The notes below the pieces were generated by a model. That model was not told the origin of the DNA. It saw only the letters and a program-made list of their open reading frames with translations, and made no database searches. The translations under genes and the position numbers were made by a program. Source: Candidatus Neomicrothrix sp. UBA4742 (lineage in GTDB: Bacteria > Actinomycetota > Acidimicrobiia > Acidimicrobiales > Acidimicrobilacustridaceae). Taken from it: a stretch of DNA of 14,348 bases. Below, piece by piece: positions 7,901 through 13,825 of the stretch. Position 1 is the stretch's first letter. Each line of letters opens with the position of its first letter. The stretch is from positions 1-14,348 of the forward strand of contig DHIQ01000084.1 of assembly GCA_002403895.1 (NCBI GenBank), written 5' to 3'.

Positions 7901-8478
7901 CCGGGGGCGGCCAGGTCGGCCAACTCGGCCAGCGACGTGCGGGGCGCCCCCTTCTCCCCCTGCATCTGGGCCCGGCTGGCGGCCCGGGCCAGGTTGGCGT
8001 AGCCCTGCGGGTCGCGGGCCAACACCAGCAGGTGCTGCTCTCCCTTGCCGGCACCGGGGTCGGCCTCGCCCACCGGCACCGCGGTCCGCCCCAAGGTCAG
8101 CTCCGACCCGAACACCGTGGGCAGGCCCAAAGCCCGGGCCGCTTCGGCGAAGCGCACCACCCCGTAGCACCCGTCGTGGTCGGTCACGGCCAGCGCTTCG
8201 AGACCGAGACGGATGGCTTCTTCCACCAGCTCCTCGGGGTGCGACGCCCCGTCCAGGAACGAGAAGTTGGTGTGGCAGTGCAACTCGGCATAGGGCACCG
8301 AACCCCCGCCTGGACCGAGGCCGGCCGGCGGTTGGTACGGGGCCCGTTTGCGCGACCAGGCCGGGCTGTCGCCGCCGTCGCCGGGAGCCGGCTCGACCCA
8401 CGGACCCCGGCCGAGCGGGTCGTCAGAGAGCCGACGCTCGAGCTCGGACCATGGCACCGGTGGGTTGCGAAACGACAT
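4975..8478 (-). CDS. dnaE2: Error-prone DNA polymerase III alpha subunit DnaE2
   Basis: A 1167-residue C-family DNA polymerase that copies past lesions and makes damage-induced mutations together with ImuA' and ImuB. The start NPPVPWSELERRLS (5-18) is typical of DnaE2 rather than replicative DnaE1. The PHP domain follows, with ELHCHTNFSFLDG (65-77) and VTDHDG (98-103). The palm carries PPDIDIDIESDRR (468-480), with D472 and D474 as predicted catalytic metal ligands and D619 in VKFDLLGLG as the third. Helix-hairpin-helix sequence GLGSVRHVGADLAERI (~925-940) and a C-terminal OB-fold (~1078-1150) complete it. Residues ~884-920 form a charged, low-conservation linker, and the protein is longer than many relatives. 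I start at the ATG at 8478 because the longer frame, starting at 8520, would run through the LexA box. No clear ribosome binding site is present; the message may be leaderless. Confidence 0.96.
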   Translation of the reverse strand: MSFRNPPVPWSELERRLSDDPLGRGPWVEPAPGDGGDSPAWSRKRAPYQPPAGLGPGGGSVPYAELHCHTNFSFLDGASHPEELVEEAIRLGLEALAVTDHDGCYGVVRFAEAARALGLPTVFGSELTLGRTAVPVGEADPGAGKGEQHLLVLARDPQGYANLARAASRAQMQGEKGAPRTSLAELADLAAPGDHHWQVLTGCRKGAVPAALTAAGPAAAAHELARLVEVFGREQVAVELWDHGDPLDSARNDALATLAVRAGVDVVATNNVHYATPARRPLATALAAVRARRSLDELAGWLPAGAGAHLRSGAEQARRFARYPGVIERAAAIGRECAFDLALVAPNLPPFPCPPGHDEMSWLRELTERGATHRYGPRPVTPGGPEQVPGAWTQIDHELTVIDQLGFPGYFLIVWDLVEFCRRSDIYCQGRGSAANSAVCFALGVTKADAVTLGLLFERFLSPERDGPPDIDIDIESDRREEVIQYVYERHGREYAAQVANVITYRAKSSVRDMAKALGYAIGQQDAWAKQVDRWGPLSAHRNDLPEAQPDQDIPLPVLDLARQVEHFPRHLGIHSGGMVLCDRPVIEVCPVEWGRMPGRTVLQWDKDDCAAVGLVKFDLLGLGMLSALHYAVDLIAEVHGVEVDLATIPQEDAVYDMLCRADSIGVFQVESRAQMATLPRLKPRTFYDLVVEVALIRPGPIQGGSVHPYIRRRNGKEPVTYLHPLLEKSLAKTLGIPLFQEQLMQMAIDVAGFSPGEADQLRQAMGSKRSRERMERLRARFYEGMAERGITGEVADQIFDKLAAFANFGFPESHSVSFAYLVYSSSWIKLHYPAAFCAALLNAQPMGFYSPHSLVQDARRHGVEVHTPDLNRSGAKATLEWLRQAAPPPGERSSGDDTRMAKRPQGGSADRRATPVEQPAIRLGLGSVRHVGADLAERIVAEREANGPYRDMEDLKRRVPARAAESGSGVKLDVLEALATAGAFGGFSRADGEPLDRRRALWSAGAVAQTGPDRLAGVVTGVRAPRLPGMTEREESSADLWATGVAPDGHPTRFIRHILDGLGVVPAAGLPAVDDGARVLVGGVVTHRQRPATASGTTFINLEDETGLVNVICSRGCWIRYRRVAREAPALLIRGRLEKVEGVINIVAEKLEPLPLSATIASRDFR

Positions 8479-8484
8479 GGTCGC

Positions 8485-8513
8485 ACCGTATCGAACACCT
8501 GTTCGTTTGTCAT
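8485..8513 (-). promoter_or_regulatory. Predicted SOS promoter of dnaE2
   Basis: On the minus strand ATGACA (8508-8513, one mismatch to TTGACA), a 17-nt spacer and TACGGT (8485-8490) precede the ATG by 6 nt. The LexA box occupies the spacer, the expected place for repression. The layout implies a leaderless transcript. Confidence 0.6.
8491..8506. promoter_or_regulatory. LexA (SOS) box upstream of dnaE2
   Basis: TCGAACACCTGTTCGT matches the actinobacterial palindrome TCGAAC-N4-GTTCGA at all but the last base. LexA bound here would block RNA polymerase until RecA-stimulated self-cleavage after DNA damage. The divergent secreted-protein gene starts 113 nt away and is less likely to be controlled. 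Confidence 0.88.
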
Positions 8514-8618
8514 CCGGCAACGTCGGTCATCACACTCAAGTCGGACGAGAAGTGGTCGATAGGACTTCACCCGGAGCCGCGCCCGGACGAGTAATCGCTC
8601 CGACATGCTGGAGGACCT

Positions 8619-9173
8619 ATGACCATGAGCACCGACATCGATCTCGGGGGTGACGACCCGACCCAGACCGGCTCAGGCCGGCGCCGTTTCCTGGCCGGCG
8701 GTGCCATCGTGGCGGCCGCTGCGGCCACCGCCGTGGTTGGGGCCGCCCTGCCGCAACCGGCTGGTGCGATCGTCCTCACCGGAACCGTCTTCTACCCACT
8801 GCCTGTGGCGAAGCGCATCTACGACAGCCGGCCCGGCGTGGATCACCCACCGGCTCTCGGTCCGAAGACACAGTTGGTGGGAGCGCTCACCAACCTCTCC
8901 ATGGCCGGCAACAGCAGCGGGGTACCGACCAGCGGGGTCGCCGGTGTGATGGTGAACCTCGTGGTCACGAACACCTCAGCGGTGCCCGGCAGCTTCCTCA
9001 CCATCTACAAGAATGGGGTCCCGTTCCCGCAGACGTCGAACCTCAACTGGTTCGGGGCCAACCAGACGTTGGCCGTGACCACGTTCTCCTCGGTGGATGC
9101 CGCCTCGAAGGTCACGCTGTTCGCGTCGTCGCTCACCGACGTGATCGTCGACGTCCTCGGCTACTACCTCTAG
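8619..9173 (+). CDS. Tat-exported surface protein with a single actinobacterial R-x-x-D-[ST]-R / DVxGY module
   Basis: A 184-residue protein with a twin-arginine signal: GRRRFLAGG (20-28), a long Ala/Val-rich hydrophobic stretch, and a likely cleavage site near PAGA (48-51). Export should therefore be in folded form by the Tat system. The mature part resembles a β-rich module found, often in tandem, in large secreted actinobacterial proteins: RIYDSRPG near its start, GVMVNLVVTNTSAVPGSFLTIYKNG, TSNLNWFGANQTLAV, and the ending DVIVDVLGYYL. Here it stands as one unit of ~130 residues without a catalytic or binding domain, so it may be structural or surface-exposed; I know no biochemical role. 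The ATG at 8619 is preceded by GGAGG with 4 nt spacing. No clear promoter is visible in the 140-nt divergent gap shared with dnaE2; an 8-bp direct repeat CGGACGAG (8542-8549 and 8584-8591) lies there. Confidence 0.75.
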   Translation: MTMSTDIDLGGDDPTQTGSGRRRFLAGGAIVAAAAATAVVGAALPQPAGAIVLTGTVFYPLPVAKRIYDSRPGVDHPPALGPKTQLVGALTNLSMAGNSSGVPTSGVAGVMVNLVVTNTSAVPGSFLTIYKNGVPFPQTSNLNWFGANQTLAVTTFSSVDAASKVTLFASSLTDVIVDVLGYYL

Positions 9174-9456
9174 TCGCCGCCGCCTGACCTGTCGTCGCCG
9201 GTCGGCGTGTGCAGTCAATGCACCGTCACCCCGGTGAGGTTCAGGTGCTTTCGCCTGGCAGATCACGCTCTCTCGTGAGCCGACGCCTTCTGTGGTGAAT
9301 CGCTCGGAGTACGACGGCGCTCATGGCCGGGGTGTGGTCATGGCCTCGGGTCAGCCCGCGTAGGCTGGCGTACACTTCTTGTTCTCTTCCGCCCTACGGG
9401 GCAAGCGGCCACTGGCTCGACTGCGGCGCGCTGATCGATTCGAAGGTGTTTGGATC
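9174..9456. other. Non-coding gap with a weak -10-like site
   Basis: No convincing gene is seen in these 283 nt. A small CGCC-N4-GGCG hairpin (9196-9207) after the secreted-protein stop is too weak to call a terminator. TAGGCT (9361-9366) and TACACT (9371-9376) are -10-like candidates for the following membrane-protein pair, but neither has a good -35. The same string TAGGCTGGCGT also occurs at the vapB promoter. Confidence 0.35.
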
Positions 9457-9861
9457 ATGGTTCTGATCGCGGCTGGGCCACCGAAGCGATTGGCCCGCTT
9501 CCTGCTGGTCGGGGCCGCTTCGTTGGTGCTGGTGGTGTGTGCCTTCCAAGGGTTGTGGTTCGTGTTCGGAGCCACTCGGCCAGGAGCGGAACCAGTCAGC
9601 GGTACCGCTGACCGCAAGACGCTGTTCGATTGCGTGGCCCAAGAGGTTCGGGATCGAGTGCCGCCCGGCGCGACGATCCACATCGCCCAGGACCAGCCGG
9701 TGGATCCGGACCTCTGGTCCCAGCGGCTGGTCGAGATGTCGTTCTCCTACGCCACGATCGTCGACGATCCGCGAGACGCAGCCTTCGACGTGGGCGTGCA
9801 AGCCGTAGCGCCGCCGAGCGGCTGTCGGGGAATCGAGGTCACGGTCGTGCCCCGATCATGA
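9457..9861 (+). CDS. Small membrane-anchored protein, partner of the downstream GT-C protein
   Basis: A 134-residue protein of unknown family. A short basic N-terminus (PPKRLAR) is followed by one transmembrane helix (~14-38). The remaining ~95 residues should face the outside. They contain CVAQEVRDRVPPGATIHIAQDQ, the segment LWSQRLVEMSFSYATIVDDP, and two cysteines (C59, C123) that could pair. The VPPGATI-then-aromatic pattern recalls the soluble domain fused to some GT-C glycosyltransferases, suggesting a split domain, but that is inference. The frame is open upstream to a TTG at 9379; I prefer the ATG at 9457, which has AAGGTG some 9-10 nt upstream. Its stop overlaps the start of the next gene by 4 nt (ATGA), so the two are coupled and probably work together. 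Confidence 0.65.
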   Translation: MVLIAAGPPKRLARFLLVGAASLVLVVCAFQGLWFVFGATRPGAEPVSGTADRKTLFDCVAQEVRDRVPPGATIHIAQDQPVDPDLWSQRLVEMSFSYATIVDDPRDAAFDVGVQAVAPPSGCRGIEVTVVPRS

Positions 9862-11225
9862 CGGCGCTGGCGATGGCAGTGGGCGTGCTCATGGTTCTGG
9901 GCTGGCCCATGGTGTGGCTCGCCACCCGCTCTGTGGCCCTGAGTCTGCTGCTGGCTCCCCTTGCCGCGGCGCTGGGGTGTTCGGCTGCCGCGATGGCGGC
10001 CACTGCGACTCGGACCCCGCTGTTGCCGTGGGTGGCACTGGTGGTTGTGGTGGGAACGTTCGTCTCCTGGCGCTGGCCTCCTCCAGTGGCAGATCTCCCG
10101 CTGCGCCCAGGCCATCTCGCCGTCATCGCGCTGATGGTGCTACCGCTGCTGGTGCTCTATCGCCTTGCCCCCGGCGCGTGGGACGCACGATCGATCTGGT
10201 GGTTCCATGCCGAGTGGTACCGGGCGGGCGGATCACGGGCAGCGGCGGCGTTCGCCAACCCGGCCTTCGGGTTCTCCCACGCGGACTACCCACCTCTGGG
10301 ACCGTCCACCATTGCCACCACCTGGTCGGTGTTTGGCAACGGCCCCGACGCTCGGGTCGCCCAAGCCGTGACCATCGTCGTCACCTATTCGGCACTGGTC
10401 ACCCTCGGGGTGACGCTCACTTGGGTCGTTCGGGCCCGAACGTCGAGCTTGCGCTGGATCGCCGTCATCGTGGCGGGGCTCCTTGCGCTCGGTGCCGGCG
10501 GGTTGTGGCCATCCGGTGTCGCCGATGGGTTCGTGGACAACCTCTGGAGCGCCTGGTTCGTTGCTGCCGCGGTGCTGTTGCTCCTTCATCCCCCCGCTCG
10601 GTCAGCCACCACTCTGGCGACAGTCTTGCTGGCTGGCGCGGTGCTGACCAAGAACGAAGCCTTTCCCGCCGCGGTGATCCTTTGTGGGCTGGCCGCCGTC
10701 CGTCACCGGGAACGTCTCCGCGAAACCTGGACCGTCGCCATCGCGATCGCGGTGGGAGTGGCCTGGCACTTGCTCGCACGCCTGTTGGGGGCGAAGTCGG
10801 ACCTGCTCGAAGGGGGCAACGCCGGCAAAGCCCTGCACGGCGACCGAGTCGTTTGGGAACGGGTGGGCCCAACCGTCGTGCGCCTCACCGAGGCACTTGG
10901 CTGGCTCACCGCTGCGGTCATCCTGATCAGTGTCCTCGGGGGATTCGTCACCCTGGCGCGGCGGCGTCGGCTGGGGATCGGGTCAGACCTCTGGTGCTGG
11001 TCCCTGCTCGCAGGGAACTTGGGGGTGCTCACGGCAACCTACGTCGTCAGTCCCTACGGATTGGAATGGCACCTCAACTCCTCCATCGACCGCACCACTG
11101 TCGAGCCCGGCATGCTCTTGCTCGCCATCGCGGCCGTCAACCTGCTCCTGGCTCTGGAAGGCCGCTCCGTGCGGCAGGACCCCCAGGCCGTGGCGAGAGC
11201 GTCGCCCGCCACGGGAACTGGCTAG
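9858..11225 (+). CDS. Polytopic membrane protein, probable GT-C-fold glycosyltransferase
   Basis: A 455-residue protein with roughly ten or more hydrophobic helices. After the first helices, a loop holds WDARSIWWFHAEWY (108-121) followed by HADYPPLGPS (141-150). This loop, with an acidic residue soon after an early helix and a YPPL-P stretch, is the layout of GT-C enzymes of the ArnT/PMT type, which use polyprenyl-phosphate sugars. LTKNEAFP (263-270) matches a motif common in such proteins. The last extracytoplasmic part includes YGLEWHLNSSIDRT (400-413). It would add a sugar to a cell-surface glycan, lipid or protein; donor and acceptor are unknown. The ATG at 9858 overlaps the stop of the small anchored protein. 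A longer frame begins at 9630 but would overlap that gene by ~230 nt, so I reject it. The TAG stop lies inside a perfect hairpin shared with imuB. Confidence 0.72.
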   Translation: MTALAMAVGVLMVLGWPMVWLATRSVALSLLLAPLAAALGCSAAAMAATATRTPLLPWVALVVVVGTFVSWRWPPPVADLPLRPGHLAVIALMVLPLLVLYRLAPGAWDARSIWWFHAEWYRAGGSRAAAAFANPAFGFSHADYPPLGPSTIATTWSVFGNGPDARVAQAVTIVVTYSALVTLGVTLTWVVRARTSSLRWIAVIVAGLLALGAGGLWPSGVADGFVDNLWSAWFVAAAVLLLLHPPARSATTLATVLLAGAVLTKNEAFPAAVILCGLAAVRHRERLRETWTVAIAIAVGVAWHLLARLLGAKSDLLEGGNAGKALHGDRVVWERVGPTVVRLTEALGWLTAAVILISVLGGFVTLARRRRLGIGSDLWCWSLLAGNLGVLTATYVVSPYGLEWHLNSSIDRTTVEPGMLLLAIAAVNLLLALEGRSVRQDPQAVARASPATGTG

Positions 11226-11247
11226 CGCGGGTGACGACCCGCGCTAG
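11222..11247. terminator. Bidirectional terminator hairpin containing both stop codons
   Basis: CTAGCGCGGGT, loop GACG, ACCCGCGCTAG: a perfect 11-bp GC-rich stem with a tetraloop. The TAG of the GT-C gene (11223-11225) lies in one arm and the TAG of imuB (minus strand, 11244-11246) in the other. Lying between two convergent genes, it should serve both. There is no T-run on either side, as in many actinobacterial terminators. Confidence 0.7.
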
Positions 11248-12944
11248 TCGTACGTCGCTTCGATCCACCACCGGCCGCCCTCGACCATCAACAGCCGGGC
11301 CCAACCATCGGCCGTGACCACCTGGAGGCGAGCGCGACGCCGATGGGTGGGCGGATCCCACCAGCGCTCGTCAGCCGGCCACGGGCCGGCCCAAGCCACC
11401 ACCTCCACACAAGCACCGCCGGCCACCCGTAGGCCGGTCGGCACCGTGTCGGCCAGACCCCGACCGCTCACCCGCACCATCTCACCGTCAGGCCCGACGA
11501 CGTCACACGCCATCGGTTGGGGATGCACGATGGCCGGTGACGGGGGCGGAAGCCTCCCCGGCCATGGCGCGGCCGGATCGCGCCTCCCGTGCACCGGGCC
11601 ACTCGACCATCGCGACTCGGACAGATCGACGGCGTGCACCGGCACCCGGTCGATCTGCTCCCCCGGGCCGCGCCCACCCCGCGGCTCGGGGACCGTCACC
11701 GCATCGGGCCCCAACAACCCCTGGACCCGGGCGAACGCCCGACCGGCGCGATCGTCGCGCGCCGTCTCGCCCCCCCAGAACCCCAGCTGACGACCGGTGG
11801 CCCCCACCACCTCGTCAGGGATCAGGGCCAGCAGGGAGATCCCACTGGTCGGACGATGGGCGGCCGAGCCGTTCAACCAGCCGTCGAGTTGCCAACGCAC
11901 CCGATCCGCGATGGCTCCCGGTGACAGGGTGCCCTCGTGACGCCACAGCCGCTCGAGCGACTCGCCATGCTCGGTCTCGGCCAGAATACCCACCCGGGTG
12001 CAAGCCAGGCCCAAGCTCTCGAGCCGGGCGTGGAGCTCGTCGGCCAACGACTTGGCCACGAAGGCAGCGGTGTCCACCCGTTCGGCCGGTGGCTCGAGCA
12101 CGGCCTCGACCCGCACCATCGGCGGCGGGAGCCGGGTGTCGGGAGGTCGCTCGTCGAGACCTCGGGCCAAGCGGTGAGCGGCCCGGCCCTCAAGGCCGAA
12201 GCGAGCCAGCACGTCCGCCGCGGGGAGGCCGGCCACGTCGGCCAACGTGCGCAGGCCCAGACGACCGAGCACGTCCACCAGGGCGACGGGATCGGCCAGG
12301 GCCCCCCGGCCGAGCACCTCCAGCGGGAACGGGGCCAGGAACTCCTCGCTCGCCCCCGGCGGCACCACGACCACCCCCCCTCCCCCCTCGAAATTTGAAG
12401 CCTTAGCTACATCTGGTGTCGGTTTCGCTTCACATTTCGGGGGGGTCCGGGCGGGGACGGGCTGTCGAGCGAATTCGGCGGCGAGGTCCGCGGCGAAGGG
12501 GCCGTCGGCCACCCCCACCGTGGCCGCACCGGGCCAGCCCTTGCCCGCCAGCACGGCATAGACCTGCTCAGCGATGCGGTGGGCCAACACCTCGTCACCC
12601 CCGAAATAGCGGGAGGGACCCCGGGTGGGTACGGCACAGCGACCCGGACGGGTGATCTCGATGCGGGGAGCGAACGCCTCCACCACCTGCACGACCTGTT
12701 CGAAGACCCGGGCATCGCGAGCCTCATCGGGCTCGATCACCACCAGCGCGGGGCAGCGGCCCTGGGCTTCCCGCCGACGCTGACCCTCGTGGACCCCGTC
12801 CCGGCGCGCCGCCGGCGAGCACGCCACCACCCGGTTGGCCCGGATCACCGCCACTGGCTCGTCGGGTCTGGCCCCCGAGACCAGCACCGGCCAGTCGGCG
12901 CAGCGCACGACCAGGGTGCGCACCGGAGCAAACTCACCTCCCAT
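11244..12944 (-). CDS. imuB: ImuB, catalytically inactive Y-family polymerase-like mutasome protein
   Basis: A 566-residue DinB/UmuC-superfamily protein that acts as the hub of the mutasome, linking DnaE2 and ImuA' to the sliding clamp. The Y-family fold is visible: LVVRCADWPVL (11-21) in place of the DinB metal-binding strand, and ITRPGRCAVPTRGPSRYFGG (97-116), where the SLDE catalytic acids of active polymerases are replaced (RPGR). That matches the known loss of catalysis in ImuB. Helix-hairpin-helix sequence follows (LGRLGLRTLADVAGLPAADVL, ~226-246), then a little-finger region. A β-clamp-binding motif QLGFW (386-390) precedes a ~175-residue C-terminal tail. Residues ~167-190 are an unusual insert, listed separately. 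I choose ATG at 12944: GAGGTG lies 5 nt upstream, and ATG shares one base with the imuA' stop (TGATG). It is therefore coupled to imuA'. The stop lies in the shared terminator hairpin. Confidence 0.93.
   Translation of the reverse strand: MGGEFAPVRTLVVRCADWPVLVSGARPDEPVAVIRANRVVACSPAARRDGVHEGQRRREAQGRCPALVVIEPDEARDARVFEQVVQVVEAFAPRIEITRPGRCAVPTRGPSRYFGGDEVLAHRIAEQVYAVLAGKGWPGAATVGVADGPFAADLAAEFARQPVPARTPPKCEAKPTPDVAKASNFEGGGGVVVVPPGASEEFLAPFPLEVLGRGALADPVALVDVLGRLGLRTLADVAGLPAADVLARFGLEGRAAHRLARGLDERPPDTRLPPPMVRVEAVLEPPAERVDTAAFVAKSLADELHARLESLGLACTRVGILAETEHGESLERLWRHEGTLSPGAIADRVRWQLDGWLNGSAAHRPTSGISLLALIPDEVVGATGRQLGFWGGETARDDRAGRAFARVQGLLGPDAVTVPEPRGGRGPGEQIDRVPVHAVDLSESRWSSGPVHGRRDPAAPWPGRLPPPSPAIVHPQPMACDVVGPDGEMVRVSGRGLADTVPTGLRVAGGACVEVVAWAGPWPADERWWDPPTHRRRARLQVVTADGWARLLMVEGGRWWIEATYD
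12382..12445. repeat. AT-rich palindromic element inserted in frame within imuB
   Basis: GAAATTTGAAGC (12390-12401) and GCTTCACATTTC (12427-12438) pair at 11 of 12 positions around a 25-nt loop, and the stem extends through C6 (12382-12387, with a TC bulge) against G7 (12439-12445). The central ~50 bases are about 44% GC (22 of 50), far below the surroundings. On the coding strand it translates without a stop as PPKCEAK...KASNFEGGGG in ImuB (~168-190), between two conserved parts. It looks like a small palindromic insertion tolerated in a surface loop. Whether other copies exist cannot be seen here. Confidence 0.65.
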
Positions 12945-13735
12945 CAACTCACCTCTTGCAGGGGTGGCACCAGACGGTCGATGTCGGACCCGGCGTAGGC
13001 GGTGTTCCGGCCCGGGTCACACGCGGTAACCCGGCCCTGGAGATCCGGTACCCAGAGCTCGGCCCGGCGGGGGCGCGCCGCCCGGCGCCGCCCCCCGGCC
13101 TCCACCGTGAGACGCCGCGCTTGCAGGTACCCGTGCCCCGAGCCCACCCCTTGCCACTCGGCGGCGACCACCGTCAGCCGAAGATCGAGTTCCAGCCCCG
13201 CCGAGCCCCCGGCCCGCGTCGAGCGCCCTCGCCCACCAGTTCCCCCCGCTCCTACCTGAATCAGCACCGTGCCTCTCTCCCGAGCCCGGGCGGCCAGACG
13301 ACGAGCGTCGGCCATGCGTACCGGGTGGTGGGGAGCGACCAGCACGACGTCGACGGCACCGATGAGCGCGGCCACCACGGCGGCCCACCCCTCAGGAGCC
13401 GGCTCGGCCACCAACGCCAGACGGTCGAGGTCCACCCCGACCTCGGCGGCGGCGGCCAACCCCAGGTCAGGGCGACCCACCACCGCCACCCACGAACCGG
13501 CGGCGGACGGCCCGGCGGCCAGGGCCAGCGCCACAGACGTGGCCCCGGCATGCGCGTCCGCGCCGCTTCCTGCCCCGAGACCGACCCCGACCATGGCCCC
13601 CCGGGGCAGGCCGCCGTCGGGCATGAGGCCGCTCAACGCCGGCAGGACCGGCACCATCCGGTCGCGGGCCAACAGGAGCGGCCGGGTCACCTGGACGACC
13701 TCGGCCAGCGATGTGGGGTTGATCACCGCAGCCAT
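12944..13735 (-). CDS. imuA': ImuA', RecA-like mutasome accessory protein
   Basis: A 263-residue protein, first gene of the imuA'-imuB operon. It shows the RecA-like core of this family: a hydrophobic N-terminal part (RPLLLARDRMVPVLPALSGL, 18-37), GGLPRGAMVGVGLG (41-54), a P-loop position (GLGAGSGADAHAGATSVALALA, ~52-73), and SWVAVVGRPDLGLAAAAEVGVDLDRL (81-106). The P-loop lacks the Walker A lysine (no GKT/GKS), so ATP binding is doubtful, consistent with ImuA' being non-enzymatic. It should bind ImuB and help DnaE2 in damage-induced synthesis. The long open frame begins at 14107, but the LexA box and promoter lie inside it, so I use the ATG at 13735. That ATG lacks a ribosome binding site and follows a -10-like hexamer by 5 nt. 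Identity rests mainly on position before imuB plus RecA-like features. Confidence 0.88.
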   Translation of the reverse strand: MAAVINPTSLAEVVQVTRPLLLARDRMVPVLPALSGLMPDGGLPRGAMVGVGLGAGSGADAHAGATSVALALAAGPSAAGSWVAVVGRPDLGLAAAAEVGVDLDRLALVAEPAPEGWAAVVAALIGAVDVVLVAPHHPVRMADARRLAARARERGTVLIQVGAGGTGGRGRSTRAGGSAGLELDLRLTVVAAEWQGVGSGHGYLQARRLTVEAGGRRRAARPRRAELWVPDLQGRVTACDPGRNTAYAGSDIDRLVPPLQEVS

Positions 13736-13740
13736 GCCCC

Positions 13741-13769
13741 AGTATCGAACGCCTGTTCGATCTTGGCAA
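13741..13769 (-). promoter_or_regulatory. Predicted SOS promoter of imuA'-imuB
   Basis: On the minus strand TTGCCA (13764-13769, one mismatch to TTGACA), a 17-nt spacer and GATACT (13741-13746) lie 5 nt before the ATG. The LexA box lies between the two hexamers and overlaps the -10 by two bases. A leaderless transcript is implied. Confidence 0.6.
13745..13760. promoter_or_regulatory. LexA (SOS) box upstream of imuA'-imuB
   Basis: TCGAACGCCTGTTCGA is a perfect TCGAAC-N4-GTTCGA palindrome, 10 nt from the imuA' ATG. It should bind LexA and repress the operon until DNA damage. The divergent decarboxylase gene starts 66 nt away, so some influence on it is possible. Confidence 0.93.
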
Positions 13770-13825
13770 GTGGCTCTCCGCTCCCCCCGACGCGCCGGCC
13801 AGCCACGGGGCGCTAGACCAGAGCC

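Noticed and set aside
7288..8562. Plus-strand open frame of 424 aa opposite the 5' half of dnaE2
   Set aside because: Antisense shadow of a clear DnaE2 PHP/palm region, rich in Gly, Arg and His, and crossing the LexA box.
8542..8591. 8-bp direct repeat CGGACGAG, 42 bp apart, upstream of the secreted-protein gene
   Set aside because: Could be a binding site, but two short GC-rich copies without symmetry or an adjacent promoter are not enough evidence.
9914..11317. Plus-strand frame of 467 aa overlapping the GT-C gene
   Set aside because: An Arg/Pro-rich frame-shifted shadow of the membrane gene; it lacks hydrophobic helices and runs through the bidirectional terminator.
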